Positions 44,372-53,948 of a stretch of DNA of 64,000 nt are shown piece by piece. Under the pieces are notes generated by a model. The model ran no database searches. It was not told the origin of the DNA and saw nothing but the letters and a program-made list of their open reading frames with translations. The stretch lies in assembly GCA_016286555.1 (NCBI GenBank), contig JAEETA010000011.1:1-64000 (forward strand). Direction: 5' to 3'. Source of the DNA: Lachnospiraceae bacterium (GTDB lineage Bacteria > Bacillota > Clostridia > Lachnospirales > Lachnospiraceae). Positions within the stretch are counted from its first letter, which is position 1; the number at the start of each line of letters is the position of its first letter. A program made the translations under genes and the position numbers.

Positions 44372-44500
44372 TTTCCGCTCGCTTTCCAACTCGGTCAATG
44401 AAAAATCATTGCATTTCATTCATAAAAAATTGATAAACACACAAGGTTATGATACTCTATAAAGCAAACAAAATCAATCGAAAGGATGGTGAATTTCCCC

Positions 44501-45370
44501 ATGGCAAATGTCACCGCAAACAGCATTTTTACCAAAGAGAAAACCATCAGCTTCGAAGTCTTTCCACCGAAAAAAGACGACGATTTCGCTTCTGCCTTTT
44601 CCGTGCTGGACGAACTGGGAAAGCTTAATCCGGATTTTATCAGTGTCACCTACGGTGCCGGCGGATCCAGAGCGGGCAAGACCGTGGAGATCGCCGGATA
44701 TATTGAAAATACGCTGCAGATTCCTTCCATTGCCCATGTAACCTGTGTTGGCAGCACGAAGGAGTCCGTCTCTTCCGTTATCTCCTCCCTGAAAAATGCG
44801 GGTGTCACCCATATACTGGCGCTTCGCGGAGACCGCCCCAAAGACATGACGGATGAGGCCTTTCATGCCAGAGAGTTTGAGCACGCATCCGACCTCATTA
44901 CCTTTCTGAAGGAGGATCAGGAGCTTCATATCGCCGGTGCCTGCTATCCAGAGAAGCATTTTGACGCTTTCAGCTTTGAGACGGATCTGCGTTATCTGAA
45001 AGCAAAACAGGATCTGGGCGCCGAGTACTTCATCTCCCAGCTCTTCTTTGATAACGATTACTTCTACGATTTCAAGACCAGAGCCGAGAACAAAGGCATC
45101 ACCGTTCCCATCAGTGCCGGCATCATGCCCATCACCACACCGAAACAGATCGGCACCACCGTTACCCTCTCCGGTTCCAGTATTCCTAAGGCTTTTGCGG
45201 ATCTCATTGCAAAATACGGCGACAATGCCGATGATATGCGGAAGGCCGGTATCGATTACGCCATCCGCCAGATCAATGACCTGCTCAGCAACGGCATCTC
45301 CCACATCCACATCTACTCCATGAACAAGCCAAAAGTGACGGCTGAAATCATGGCAGGACTGGACATATAA
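44501..45370 (+). CDS. metF: Methylenetetrahydrofolate reductase
   Basis: 289 residues; converts 5,10-methylene- to 5-methyl-tetrahydrofolate for methionine synthesis. Barrel motifs: SFEVFPPK at the start, SVTYGAGGS, HVTCVGSTKE, LALRGDRP, AGACYPEKH, and the FAD-binding arrangement near ISQLFFDNDYF. The ATG at 44501 was preferred to ATG 44486, which touches its own ribosome site. It is divergent from the MoxR/VWA pair and ends at a strong terminator. Confidence 0.94.
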   Translation: MANVTANSIFTKEKTISFEVFPPKKDDDFASAFSVLDELGKLNPDFISVTYGAGGSRAGKTVEIAGYIENTLQIPSIAHVTCVGSTKESVSSVISSLKNAGVTHILALRGDRPKDMTDEAFHAREFEHASDLITFLKEDQELHIAGACYPEKHFDAFSFETDLRYLKAKQDLGAEYFISQLFFDNDYFYDFKTRAENKGITVPISAGIMPITTPKQIGTTVTLSGSSIPKAFADLIAKYGDNADDMRKAGIDYAIRQINDLLSNGISHIHIYSMNKPKVTAEIMAGLDI

Positions 45371-45375
45371 ACGTT

Positions 45376-45412
45376 AAAAAAGATCTCCGTTCTATGAACG
45401 GAGATCTTTTTT
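45376..45412. terminator. Bidirectional terminator between metF and gpsA
   Basis: A 17-base perfect stem (45376-45392 with 45396-45412, loop TAT) with an A run on the left and a T run on the right. It serves metF, and it extends into the gpsA stop codon on the other strand. Confidence 0.93.
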
Positions 45413-46419
45413 TATTGCCAAACGGTATTGGATACTTCCGCTTTCTTATCACGCAGCATCAGTTCCGATACGGCTTCTTTGGGATCCTTCCCCTCAAAGA
45501 GCACTCTGTTGATCTGCTCGATGATGGGCATGGACACATTGTATTTCTTCGAAAGTGCCAGACCTGCTTTGGCGGAATAGACGCCCTCCACGGTCTGCTG
45601 CACCTCTGCCATGGCTTCCTCCATGGATTTTCCCTGGCCCATGAGGATTCCGGCTCTTCTGTTTCTGGAATGCATGCTGGCACAGGTGACGATAAGGTCG
45701 CCGATGCCTGTGAGACCGTAGAAAGTATCACGCTGGCATCCCATGGCTTCACCCAGTCTTGCGATCTCCGCAATGCCTCTGGTGATAAGGGCTGCCTTGG
45801 CGTTGTCTCCGTAACCCAGGCCGTCTGCCATACCGGCAGCCAGAGCAACCACATTCTTCAATGCGCCGCCCAGCTCAACGCCCTTTTTGTCGGAAGCGGT
45901 ATAGACGCGAAATACCTCATTCATAAAGATGTTCTGGATGGACTCCGCCACATCCTTTTTATCAGCGGCTACCACGATGGTTGTAGGAAGGAGCTTGATG
46001 ACTTCCTCTGCGTGGGTAGGACCGGAAAGAACCGCCACTTCCGCAGCGGGGATCTCCTCTTCGATCTGCTCGGAAAGGGTCTCCAGCGTGGCTTCTTCCA
46101 CACCCTTTGCCACATCTACGATGATCTGTCCGTCAGCGATCAGGGGAGCCAGTCGCTTTGCGGTCCTTCTGGTAAAGGAGCTTGCCACTGCCATCACCAG
46201 CAAATCCCTGCCAGTCACGGCTTCCTTATCATCGGTGGTATACTGCAGATCCTCGGGAAGGGGCGTATCCGGAAGCATCCGGTGTCTGTGGTCTTTCTTC
46301 AGGCTTTCGATCTCCTCGGGAAGTGCTGACCAGACCATAACCTCATGTCCGTTTTTGTTTAAGAGGACCGCCAGTGCAATGGCCCAGGTTCCTCCGCCAA
46401 GAACTGTGATTTTTGCCAT
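45412..46419 (-). CDS. gpsA: NAD(P)+ glycerol-3-phosphate dehydrogenase
   Basis: 335 residues; makes sn-glycerol 3-phosphate for phospholipid. The Rossmann loop GGGTWAIALAVLLNKNG, the active-site region LGGALKNVVALAAGMADGLG (Lys, catalytic), and RNRRAGILMGQG are visible. It lies downstream of plsY, which uses its product as acceptor, so the pair forms the first steps of phosphatidate synthesis. Confidence 0.96.
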   Translation of the reverse strand: MAKITVLGGGTWAIALAVLLNKNGHEVMVWSALPEEIESLKKDHRHRMLPDTPLPEDLQYTTDDKEAVTGRDLLVMAVASSFTRRTAKRLAPLIADGQIIVDVAKGVEEATLETLSEQIEEEIPAAEVAVLSGPTHAEEVIKLLPTTIVVAADKKDVAESIQNIFMNEVFRVYTASDKKGVELGGALKNVVALAAGMADGLGYGDNAKAALITRGIAEIARLGEAMGCQRDTFYGLTGIGDLIVTCASMHSRNRRAGILMGQGKSMEEAMAEVQQTVEGVYSAKAGLALSKKYNVSMPIIEQINRVLFEGKDPKEAVSELMLRDKKAEVSNTVWQ

Positions 46420-46441
46420 TTTTCGATTCCCCCTTTAGACG

Positions 46442-47104
46442 TTATTCCGTGGGTTTCTTTTTCTTCAGGTAGGTCTTATTCTCCTCCCCACGCAGCAGCC
46501 GGCCGATGTTGGATCTGTGCTGCCAGAATGCAAGTGCCATCAGCAATCCGAATACGATGATGGTTTCTGTGCGCGCTTCAGGTGTCATGCTGCCGAAACG
46601 GAACAGACCTGTATTCGAAAAGATCACCAGTTCGATAAAGAGTCCGGAATACAGCAGCAGGCTGCAAAGAGAAACCAGATGCGTCAGGAAAAAGGGAACG
46701 AAAAACAGTGCCAGTCCCACCACGGTAAAGGGCCAGGGGAAACCGCCCATGACTGTGCCGCCTGTGGCTGCAATGCCTTTTCCGCCTTTAAAATGCATGT
46801 AAAAAGGAAAATCGTGTGCCAGAACACATCCGGCTGCACTATAGGTGGGAAGCAGGTATCCCAGCTCTGGATAGGCATTCAGGAACAACGCTTTTACGAT
46901 GAGACAGGCAATGATACCTTTCAGCATATCTCCGGCGAAAACGATAAGTCCCACCTTGGGACCCAGCACTCTCAAGGCATTGGTGGTACCTGCGTTACCA
47001 CTGCCGTGCTGACGGATGTCTATGCCTTTTACCTTGCCTACGATAAAGGCTGTCTGGAACAATCCGAAGACATAACCGATCAAAAATGCATACAACCTGA
47101 CCAT
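46442..47104 (-). CDS. plsY: Acyl-phosphate:glycerol-3-phosphate acyltransferase PlsY
   Basis: 220 residues, about five to seven membrane segments. The three PlsY motifs are present: HGSGNAGTTNALR, KGGKGIAATGG and HRSNIGRLLRGEE. It acylates glycerol 3-phosphate at position 1. It stands between der and gpsA, an arrangement shared with many Firmicutes. Confidence 0.95.
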   Translation of the reverse strand: MVRLYAFLIGYVFGLFQTAFIVGKVKGIDIRQHGSGNAGTTNALRVLGPKVGLIVFAGDMLKGIIACLIVKALFLNAYPELGYLLPTYSAAGCVLAHDFPFYMHFKGGKGIAATGGTVMGGFPWPFTVVGLALFFVPFFLTHLVSLCSLLLYSGLFIELVIFSNTGLFRFGSMTPEARTETIIVFGLLMALAFWQHRSNIGRLLRGEENKTYLKKKKPTE

Positions 47105-47140
47105 AAACCCCTCCGCTCACAGGCCTCGATCCTCGAGGCT

Positions 47141-48481
47141 TTATTTTTCTTCTTCATTCCGCTGACGGATAATGAATTTCATGGGAGTACCCTTGAACCC
47201 GAAGGTCTTTCGGATCTGGTTCTCGATGTATCTCGTGTAGGAAAAATGCATCAGTTCCTTGTCATTGACAAAGATCACGAAGGTAGGGGGCTTCACCGCT
47301 ACCTGGGTGATGTAGTAGAGACGCAGGATCTTGCCCTTATCGTTGGGCGGCTGCTGCATGGCAACGGCCTCGGACATGATCTCGTTAAGGGCACCGGTGC
47401 CCACCCGCAGATTCTGGCTCTCGGAGACGGATTCGATGGTCTCGAAGAGTTTCGGAAGCCGCTGACCGGACAGCGCAGAAATGAAAAGGATCTCCGCATA
47501 GGGCATGAAGGAAAGGACCTGCTTTACATCCTCGGTAAAGCGGTAGATGGTCTTGTCATCCTTCTCCACCGCATCCCATTTGTTGACGGCGATGATGACA
47601 GCCTTACCTCTGTCGTGAGCAATGCCCGCGATCTTCGCATCCTGTTCGGTAACGCCTTCCGTGGCATCAATGACCAAAACGGCGATATCACTCCGTTCCA
47701 CGGCTGCAACGGTACGCAGGATCATGTAATGCTCCAGGTCTTCCTTTACCTTGTTTTTCCTCCGCAGGCCTGCGGTATCGATAAAGACATATTCCTTGCC
47801 CTGGAAAGTGACTTCCGTATCTACCGCATCTCTGGTGGTGCCGGCGATATCGGATACGATGAGTCTGTCCTCACCCAGGAGCTTGTTGATGAGACTGGAT
47901 TTGCCTACATTGGGCTTTCCGATGATGGCGATCCTGGGGCGATGGTCTTCTTCGATGTCTTCGCTTCCCTCGGGGAAATGCTTTACCACTTCGTCGAGCA
48001 TATCGCCCAGTCCCAGCTTGTTCAGCGAGGAAATGGGGAAGGGATCGCCGATGCCCAGATTGTAGAATTCATAGACATCCGCCTCGTATTTTTCAAAGCT
48101 GTCCACTTTATTTACCACCAGGACCACGGGCTTGCCGGATCTTCGGAGCATGTCCGCCACCTGAGAGTCCGCATCCTGAAGGCCGGTTCTGACATCCACC
48201 AGGAAAATGATCACATCCGCCGTATCAATGGCGATCTGTGCCTGTTCCCGCATCTGGGAAAGGATGATGTCCTTGCTGTCGGGCTCGATACCGCCGGTGT
48301 CGATCATGGTGAAGGAATAATTCAGCCAGGTCACATCGGCATAGATCCGGTCTCTGGTGATGCCGGGGGTATCCTGCACAATGGAGATCCGTTCTCCCGC
48401 CAGGGTGTTAAACAATGTGGATTTGCCTACATTGGGTCGTCCCACCACTGCGACGATGGGGCGTGAATTTTTCTTACTCAT
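47141..48481 (-). CDS. der: Der (EngA), tandem-GTPase ribosome assembly factor
   Basis: 446 residues with two G domains: [12 protein letters not shown] and [15 protein letters not shown], each with its own DTGG/DTAGL and NKVD/NKWD, followed by the KH-like C-terminal domain that binds the ribosome. An acidic linker separates the two GTPases. Start overlaps the DUF512 gene end by eight bases. It is needed late in 50S assembly. Confidence 0.97.
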   Translation of the reverse strand: MSKKNSRPIVAVVGRPNVGKSTLFNTLAGERISIVQDTPGITRDRIYADVTWLNYSFTMIDTGGIEPDSKDIILSQMREQAQIAIDTADVIIFLVDVRTGLQDADSQVADMLRRSGKPVVLVVNKVDSFEKYEADVYEFYNLGIGDPFPISSLNKLGLGDMLDEVVKHFPEGSEDIEEDHRPRIAIIGKPNVGKSSLINKLLGEDRLIVSDIAGTTRDAVDTEVTFQGKEYVFIDTAGLRRKNKVKEDLEHYMILRTVAAVERSDIAVLVIDATEGVTEQDAKIAGIAHDRGKAVIIAVNKWDAVEKDDKTIYRFTEDVKQVLSFMPYAEILFISALSGQRLPKLFETIESVSESQNLRVGTGALNEIMSEAVAMQQPPNDKGKILRLYYITQVAVKPPTFVIFVNDKELMHFSYTRYIENQIRKTFGFKGTPMKFIIRQRNEEEK

Positions 48482-49811
48482 AAATTCCTCTTTGGTTAAA
48501 GATCAAGTCTAACAAGTCATAACCACCTGATTTTATCGTATGAATGGGTACTTGTAAAGCGTCGGAGAGCTGACTCCTTGTCATGTCATCCAGCAGGATC
48601 TCCTCTCCCGCACGAAGCACGTTTTCAGGTAAAAGCAGGACTTTTCCCAGGGGCTTTCCCGTGAGCTGAGCACAGATATCCCTGCCCGTCAGGAGCCCTG
48701 TCACCGTGATGGTGGGGCCGAAGAAATCATTGCGGATGGGATAAATGTGGATCTTTGCTTCCGGATAAGCCTCCATGATGCGATCGGCCATAGATTGGAT
48801 GACCGGGTAGATCAGGGTGCCGCAGATGGCGGAAAGCTCGATGGGTTCGGGTCTTAATCCGCTTTCCAGGCGGGATTTCAGATTTCTGTCAAACTCATCC
48901 TGCATGAGCCGAACCATGCCTACGCCGTTTCCCAGCTGGAGATATCCGTCGTAACGTGCTTCCTCCGGCATGGGTCTGCCTGCGGTCAGATAAAACTCGT
49001 CGCTGGCATGGATAAAATGCAGACCATGCTGCTCGAAGCAGATCTTCTGGTATTTTTCGACAAGATCGATGACCTCTCCGCACTCCGCAGGTCCGAAAGT
49101 CTCCAGCTTCGGCAGATGATCCCGGAATTTGGTCAGTCCCACGGGCACTACGGAGACGCTGCGCAGGTGGGGCAGGTATTTCATCATTTCCCGGATGGAA
49201 AAATCCAGTTCCTCGCCGTCGTTGATTCCCTTACAGAGCACGATCTGTCCGTTCATTTCGATGCCGGCTTCGAACAGGGGATCCACTTTTTTCAGCGCAT
49301 CTCCGGCGAAACGGTTGTGCAGCATCTCACACCGGAGCTTGGGATTCATGGTATGGAACGAGATATTGATGGGGGACAGGTGGTAACGGATGATGCGGTC
49401 CAGATCCTTCTGAGACAGGTTTGTCAGGGTGATGTAATTGCCCTGGAGGAAGCTGAGTCTTGAATCGTCGTCCTTAAAATACAGGGTAGGGCGCATGCCG
49501 GGGGGCATCTGATCGATAAAGCAGAAAACGCATTTATTGGAGCAGCTTCGGTAGTCGTCCATGAGGCCGGAGGCAAACATCAGACCGATGTCTTCCTCGG
49601 CGTCCTTGTCGATCTCCAGGAGCCATTCCTCTCCGCCCTCCTTGCGGATGAGCATCTCCAGGTGCTCTTCCGTGGTCATGTACTGATAATCGAAAATGTC
49701 TTCGATCTCATTGCCGTCAATGGAAATCAGCAGGTCACCCGCTTCAATCTCCATCTCTTCCGCAATGCTGCCGGGAACGATATTTTGTATGAGATGTCCT
49801 TCCTTTTTCAT
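48474..49811 (-). CDS. DUF512 radical-SAM protein with PDZ domain
   Basis: 445 residues. It starts with a PDZ-like domain ([31 protein letters not shown]), then a radical-SAM cluster motif CSNKCVFC (CX3CX2C), and a C-terminal DUF512 domain ([16 protein letters not shown]). The family is usually encoded beside der, as here, but its reaction is unknown. The ATG at 49811 was chosen; the ribosome site AAGGAT is distant. It is divergent from prs. Confidence 0.9.
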   Translation of the reverse strand: MKKEGHLIQNIVPGSIAEEMEIEAGDLLISIDGNEIEDIFDYQYMTTEEHLEMLIRKEGGEEWLLEIDKDAEEDIGLMFASGLMDDYRSCSNKCVFCFIDQMPPGMRPTLYFKDDDSRLSFLQGNYITLTNLSQKDLDRIIRYHLSPINISFHTMNPKLRCEMLHNRFAGDALKKVDPLFEAGIEMNGQIVLCKGINDGEELDFSIREMMKYLPHLRSVSVVPVGLTKFRDHLPKLETFGPAECGEVIDLVEKYQKICFEQHGLHFIHASDEFYLTAGRPMPEEARYDGYLQLGNGVGMVRLMQDEFDRNLKSRLESGLRPEPIELSAICGTLIYPVIQSMADRIMEAYPEAKIHIYPIRNDFFGPTITVTGLLTGRDICAQLTGKPLGKVLLLPENVLRAGEEILLDDMTRSQLSDALQVPIHTIKSGGYDLLDLIFNQRGIYE

Positions 49812-49835
49812 AAGGTTTATTCTATCCTTTTTGCC

Positions 49836-49865
49836 TTGACTTGTCACTTCCGGGAATGCTATATA
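49836..49865 (+). promoter_or_regulatory. Promoter of prs
   Basis: -35 TTGACT (49836-49841) and -10 TATATA (49860-49865) with 18-base spacing, giving a start near 49872 and a leader of about 73 bases. It overlaps the first codons of a minus-strand frame that is not a gene. Confidence 0.75.
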
Positions 49866-49944
49866 TTTAGTGTGTTTCGAAGAAAAGGAGCAATTCGTGT
49901 CATCAATATCTGCGATTTGCGCTGATCTGTTTACCGGAGGAAAT

Positions 49945-51135
49945 ATGCCGAACTTATCTGAACTTGAAAATGCAATACCCGTTGGCCCCCTGAAACTCCT
50001 GGTCCTCCCTTCCATGCAGTACATGGGAGACCGGATCAATCAGTATCTTGCGACCTTCCGCAAGACCGTTCACAACGAAAAGGTCAAAAATGATCCCGCA
50101 TTCCAGGGATACATCGAAAACAACTATATGCTGGACTACTCCATTCCCCGCTTCGGAAGCGGCGAAGGAAAGGGCCAGGTGAACGAAAGCGTCCGCGGTA
50201 AGGATATCTTCATCCTGGTGGATGTGTGCAACCACTCCATCACCTACAACATGAACGGCTTTGAAAATCACATGTCTCCCGACGATCATTACCAGGATCT
50301 GAAGCGTATGATCGCTGCCTGCGACGGCAAAGCGGCACGCATCAATGTGATCATGCCCTTCCTCTATGAGGGCAGACAGCACCGCAGAAGCGGACGGGAA
50401 AGTCTGGATGCGGCCTACGCACTTTCAGAGCTGAAGGATATGGGCATTGACAATTTCATCACCTTTGACGCCCATGATCCAAGAGTTCAGAACTCCACGC
50501 CCATCTCCGGATTTGATAATTTCATGGCTCCTTACCAGTTCATCAAGACTCTGCTGAACAATGAGCCGGATCTGTTGGTGGACCAGGATCACATGGTTGT
50601 CATTTCTCCCGACGAGGGCGCCCTGGACAGAGCCATCTACTTTGCAAATGTGCTGGGTGTGAACACCGGTATGTTCTACAAGCGCAGAGATTACACCAGG
50701 ATCGTTGGCGGTAAGAACCCCATCGTTGCTCATGAATTCCTGGGCGACGATATTGACAGCAAGGATGTGATCATCATCGATGATATGATCTCCTCCGGCG
50801 GTTCAATGCTGGATACCGCAAGACAGCTGAAAGAAATGAACGCCAGACGCGTGTATCTGTGCACCACCTTCGGCCTCTTCACCGACGGTTTGGCAGGCTT
50901 CGACAGCGCTTACGAGAAGGGCTACTTCGATAAGGTCATCACCACCAACCTGACCTATCTGCCTCCTGAGATCTATCACAAGCCTTACTTCCTGGAGGTG
51001 GACATGAGCAAGTTCATCGCCTCCATCATTGACTTTATGAACCATGACGCATCCATGTCTAATGTCATGGACAATACCGATAAGATGCATGCGTTCCTGG
51101 ATGCGTACAACCGTCGCGCAAATTTCGAAATTTAA
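49945..51135 (+). CDS. prs: Ribose-phosphate pyrophosphokinase, long Clostridia-type form
   Basis: PRPP synthase, the entry to purine, pyrimidine, histidine and NAD synthesis. 396 residues, longer than the usual 310-320. Conserved parts are FLYEGRQHRRSGRESL, the ribose-phosphate loop VIIIDDMISSGGSMLDTA, and VNVIMPF. Additional segments occur at the N terminus and near residue 300. The ATG follows CGGAGGAAAT. Its 3' end carries an unusual series of inverted and tandem repeats before the terminator. Confidence 0.91.
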   Translation: MPNLSELENAIPVGPLKLLVLPSMQYMGDRINQYLATFRKTVHNEKVKNDPAFQGYIENNYMLDYSIPRFGSGEGKGQVNESVRGKDIFILVDVCNHSITYNMNGFENHMSPDDHYQDLKRMIAACDGKAARINVIMPFLYEGRQHRRSGRESLDAAYALSELKDMGIDNFITFDAHDPRVQNSTPISGFDNFMAPYQFIKTLLNNEPDLLVDQDHMVVISPDEGALDRAIYFANVLGVNTGMFYKRRDYTRIVGGKNPIVAHEFLGDDIDSKDVIIIDDMISSGGSMLDTARQLKEMNARRVYLCTTFGLFTDGLAGFDSAYEKGYFDKVITTNLTYLPPEIYHKPYFLEVDMSKFIASIIDFMNHDASMSNVMDNTDKMHAFLDAYNRRANFEI

Positions 51136-51152
51136 CAAAGTTAAATTTCGAA
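51124..51152. repeat. 13-base perfect inverted repeat spanning the prs stop codon
   Basis: 51124-51136 (TTCGAAATTTAAC) pairs perfectly with 51140-51152, loop AAA. The left arm encodes the last residues and the TAA of prs. AT-rich and without a following T run, so not itself a terminator. Confidence 0.85.
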
Positions 51153-51153
51153 G

Positions 51154-51197
51154 GCATCCATCATCCTTCGGATGCTGAGATGCATCGCAATATAGCT
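51154..51197. repeat. Structured tandem repeat, copy 1
   Basis: A 44-base unit. GCATC (51154-51158) pairs with GATGC (51179-51183), and within it CATCC pairs with GGATG across loop TTC; a tail ATCGCAATATAGCT follows. The second copy starts exactly 61 bases downstream. Read as RNA from prs, it lies in the 3' untranslated region. Confidence 0.8.
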
Positions 51198-51214
51198 AAC
51201 GCTGTATTGAGATA

Positions 51215-51258
51215 GCATTCATCCCCCTACGGGGGCTGTAATGCATCGAAATATAGCT
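51215..51258. repeat. Structured tandem repeat, copy 2
   Basis: A 44-base unit identical to copy 1 at 35 of 44 positions. GCATT pairs with AATGC and CCCCC with GGGGG across loop TAC; tail ATCGAAATATAGCT. Six of the nine differences are three compensatory base-pair changes in the two helices, and the other three lie in unpaired positions. It abuts the prs terminator. Confidence 0.8.
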
Positions 51259-51262
51259 GTCT

Positions 51263-51290
51263 CAGCGGCCCTCAGGGGCCGCTGTTTTAT
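51263..51290 (+). terminator. Terminator of prs
   Basis: A 9-base perfect stem CAGCGGCCC/GGGCCGCTG (51263-51271 with 51276-51284, loop TCAG), then TTTTAT. It overlaps the end of the convergent histidine kinase gene. Confidence 0.85.
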
Positions 51291-53935
51291 TGCTTCTCTT
51301 CTGTCTCAGGTTCCGAAGCCGGCTCAGGTTCCTCAGGGAAGACCATGGTGACCTTGAATAGGTCACCGTCCACGGAAACGGTAAACTCTCCTCCCTGGAG
51401 CTGGGTGAGGCTTCTTGCGATAAAGAGTCCCAGTCCGCTTCCTTCCGTGGATCTGGATTCATCACCGCGGATAAAGCGTTCCGTCAGCTCTTTGCCCTGC
51501 AGCGTAAAGGGCTTATCTGCCACATTCTTTACGGAAAGCTCTACCTTCCCGTTCTCTTTGTGCACCGTGATATAGACTCTGGTGCCGCTCATGGCGTATT
51601 TGCAAACATTCTGTAGCAGATTGTCCATGATGCGCCAGGTGCGCCTTCCGTCGCCGCGGATGTAGGCCGTATCCAGATGAGTTACCACCAGGGTCAGATC
51701 CTTCTTTGCCAGGTTCTCTTCAAACTCCCCTGCACATTGACGGATCAGCTCCGTCAGGTTCAGATGCACCAGGTTCAGTTCGATATTTCCGGAGGAAATC
51801 TTCGAAGCCTCCAGCAGATCATCCAGCAGGAGCTTCAGTCTTGCGGATTTGTCTGCCAGGATCTGCAGATATCCCGCCTGAGGCTCCTGTTCCATGCCGC
51901 TTCGTTGCAGGAGATCCACGTAATTGATGATGGAAGTGAGGGGCGTCTTCAGATCGTGGGAGACATTGGTGATGAGGTCCGACTTCATCTTCTCGTCACG
52001 CATACTGGTGTTGACGGCACTTTCGATACCTTCACCGATATTGTTCACCGCTTCCGCCAGCAGGGCGTTTTCCGGATTCATAAGCTCTCCGGAGATCTTG
52101 TAATCCACCTCTCCGCCACGGATCCTGCGGATACCGTCCACAATCTCCTTCCGCTCTGCATGACTTCGCACCAGCACCACACCGATGAGGGCATCCACCA
52201 GAACGATGATGATCGCCACCACCACGGCCCAATAGCGGTTGTTAAACCAGAGCTGGATCACGGAGATCACGGCTCCGATGTTGAAAAACAGGAACAGGTT
52301 GTAGGGCAGAATGATACTGAGTCCTGTACTTCTGCTGGTATAAATCCTCCTGTAGATCCGTCGGAACAGTTTGTCCAGGATATACAGGAAAGACCCGCTC
52401 CATAGGGTGTGGCTCTTGATCCTGCGACTCAGTGTCATGGTAAACATGAGAAGCAGCAGGCAGGTACCAAATCCGTATAGTGCGTAGTACTGATAACAGG
52501 TCGTTCCATCAGCAGGATTGTCAATGGAGGAGACATATATCGTCTCCGTTGCCTCCCGCAATACCTGATGAAGATGAAACATCCCCCGTATCGCAAAGAA
52601 ATATATCACCAGAACAGTTTCAATAAAGAGATGGTCCAGCGGCATTTTGTAATACCGGATCTCTCCGTCGTCACTTACGTAGCGACCGGTTTCAAAGATC
52701 AGGTAAACAAAGAACAAAAACCAGAGCATTACCAGGATCAGCAGACCCACCAGATAGTATTTGATCTGGGCGCGAATGGCATTATACTGATCGGAAACAG
52801 CACGGAAGGAATCATCCGCCTGCATGTCCAGATCCACATACATCCAGACTTTGGTATCCGCCGGATAAACAGAGGACCAGACTCGCATCTGATGATCCAG
52901 ATTGCTGACATCTACGTCAGAAAGTCCGTTGTACTCATAGGTTTGCCGGTAATAGATGAGGGACTGCAGATTTTCGGAAAAGACCTCGGTGAGCCCTTCT
53001 TCCGAGACGCCGTCATAATCAGGCTCGTTGGTATCAAAGAGAACCTCGCCGTCATTTTCGGTGCGGATCACATAGATCAGATTGGAATTATCTTCGGAAA
53101 AATGATGCTTCCCATTGGTATAGATCCGGTGGATCTCATACAGTTCCGACACACATTTTTCCAGATTTCGCTGAAGCTTGGCAAAATCCACCCAGTTATC
53201 ACAGACCTGGGTAAGAGAACGCTTTCCCAGAGCCGTGGTGCAGCGCATATCCAATACCGTTACCAGAATGCCGGGATCCTCTTCGGAATCCAGCACCGTG
53301 ATGTAGTCGGGGCATTCCGTCAGGATATAGTTCAGTACTGCCTTCTGGATAGTGGCAAAGCCCACTCCGTTTTTCATCATGCGATTCTGCAGGCCGGGAT
53401 CAATGCCGTTGAAGGCGCGGTCCACTCTGCGGAACCCCAGGAAGGTGACACTGTCACTTCCGTCGATCTGAAAATTGTCCAGGAAATAGATGTTGCCGAA
53501 ATAGGTCAGGAAATCGTTAAGTGACATGCGAACTTCCGAGAAATCCGCACCGAATCGGCCCCATTTCACCAGATCATCAAGGAAGAATGTGACATCGATG
53601 TCGCAATCGTCCGGAAGTCCGGTTTCCACAGCATACTGATTGATGTGGAACTGCCGCTTGGGAAGGTACAGGCCCTGGCTCTCAATGATGCGTTTCGCCG
53701 CAACATAGCTCACCACATCTTCCGCATTGCGGGAAAAGAGGTCATCAAAGATCTCCGTGTCCGCAAAATCTCTGGAGGATCGCATGGGATCCAGAAAATA
53801 GGTTTTGTCCTCATCCAGGTAGGAAACACGGATAAAAGAATTTATGATCAAGCTGCCGACGAGGGCTGCAATGATTGCCGCTAAAAACAAACATGCAAGA
53901 CCGCCCGCCAGATTGGTCCATCTGGCTTTTTTCAT
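51287..53935 (-). CDS. Large membrane sensor histidine kinase
   Basis: 882 residues. A first membrane span at about 12-34, an extracytoplasmic domain of some 360 residues (about 35-395) with no named fold recognised, four to five further spans (about 395-590), then the kinase core: DHpE-type NVSHDLKTPLTSIINYVDLL with the phospho-acceptor His, and ATPase boxes NLLQNVCKYAM and GSGLGLFIARSL. No clear HAMP domain precedes the H box. It forms a pair with the response regulator 13 bases upstream. Ligand unknown. Confidence 0.92.
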   Translation of the reverse strand: MKKARWTNLAGGLACLFLAAIIAALVGSLIINSFIRVSYLDEDKTYFLDPMRSSRDFADTEIFDDLFSRNAEDVVSYVAAKRIIESQGLYLPKRQFHINQYAVETGLPDDCDIDVTFFLDDLVKWGRFGADFSEVRMSLNDFLTYFGNIYFLDNFQIDGSDSVTFLGFRRVDRAFNGIDPGLQNRMMKNGVGFATIQKAVLNYILTECPDYITVLDSEEDPGILVTVLDMRCTTALGKRSLTQVCDNWVDFAKLQRNLEKCVSELYEIHRIYTNGKHHFSEDNSNLIYVIRTENDGEVLFDTNEPDYDGVSEEGLTEVFSENLQSLIYYRQTYEYNGLSDVDVSNLDHQMRVWSSVYPADTKVWMYVDLDMQADDSFRAVSDQYNAIRAQIKYYLVGLLILVMLWFLFFVYLIFETGRYVSDDGEIRYYKMPLDHLFIETVLVIYFFAIRGMFHLHQVLREATETIYVSSIDNPADGTTCYQYYALYGFGTCLLLLMFTMTLSRRIKSHTLWSGSFLYILDKLFRRIYRRIYTSRSTGLSIILPYNLFLFFNIGAVISVIQLWFNNRYWAVVVAIIIVLVDALIGVVLVRSHAERKEIVDGIRRIRGGEVDYKISGELMNPENALLAEAVNNIGEGIESAVNTSMRDEKMKSDLITNVSHDLKTPLTSIINYVDLLQRSGMEQEPQAGYLQILADKSARLKLLLDDLLEASKISSGNIELNLVHLNLTELIRQCAGEFEENLAKKDLTLVVTHLDTAYIRGDGRRTWRIMDNLLQNVCKYAMSGTRVYITVHKENGKVELSVKNVADKPFTLQGKELTERFIRGDESRSTEGSGLGLFIARSLTQLQGGEFTVSVDGDLFKVTMVFPEEPEPASEPETEEKQ

Positions 53936-53948
53936 ACGCTGTTATGTA

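Noticed and set aside
47108-47140. Hairpin GCCTCGA/TCGAGGC between der and plsY as a terminator
   Set aside because: On the minus strand it is followed by CTGTGAGC, not by T residues, so it is unlikely to stop transcription of the operon.
46517-48466. A long plus-strand open frame (649 codons) opposite plsY and der
   Set aside because: It is antisense to two well-conserved genes whose codon pattern leaves the opposite frame open; the protein is rich in His, Gln, Cys and has no recognisable domain, ribosome site or synteny.
51154-51258. CRISPR-like direct repeat
   Set aside because: Only two copies, 80% identical, 17 bases between them, no cas genes; the pattern of compensatory changes fits a structured RNA instead.
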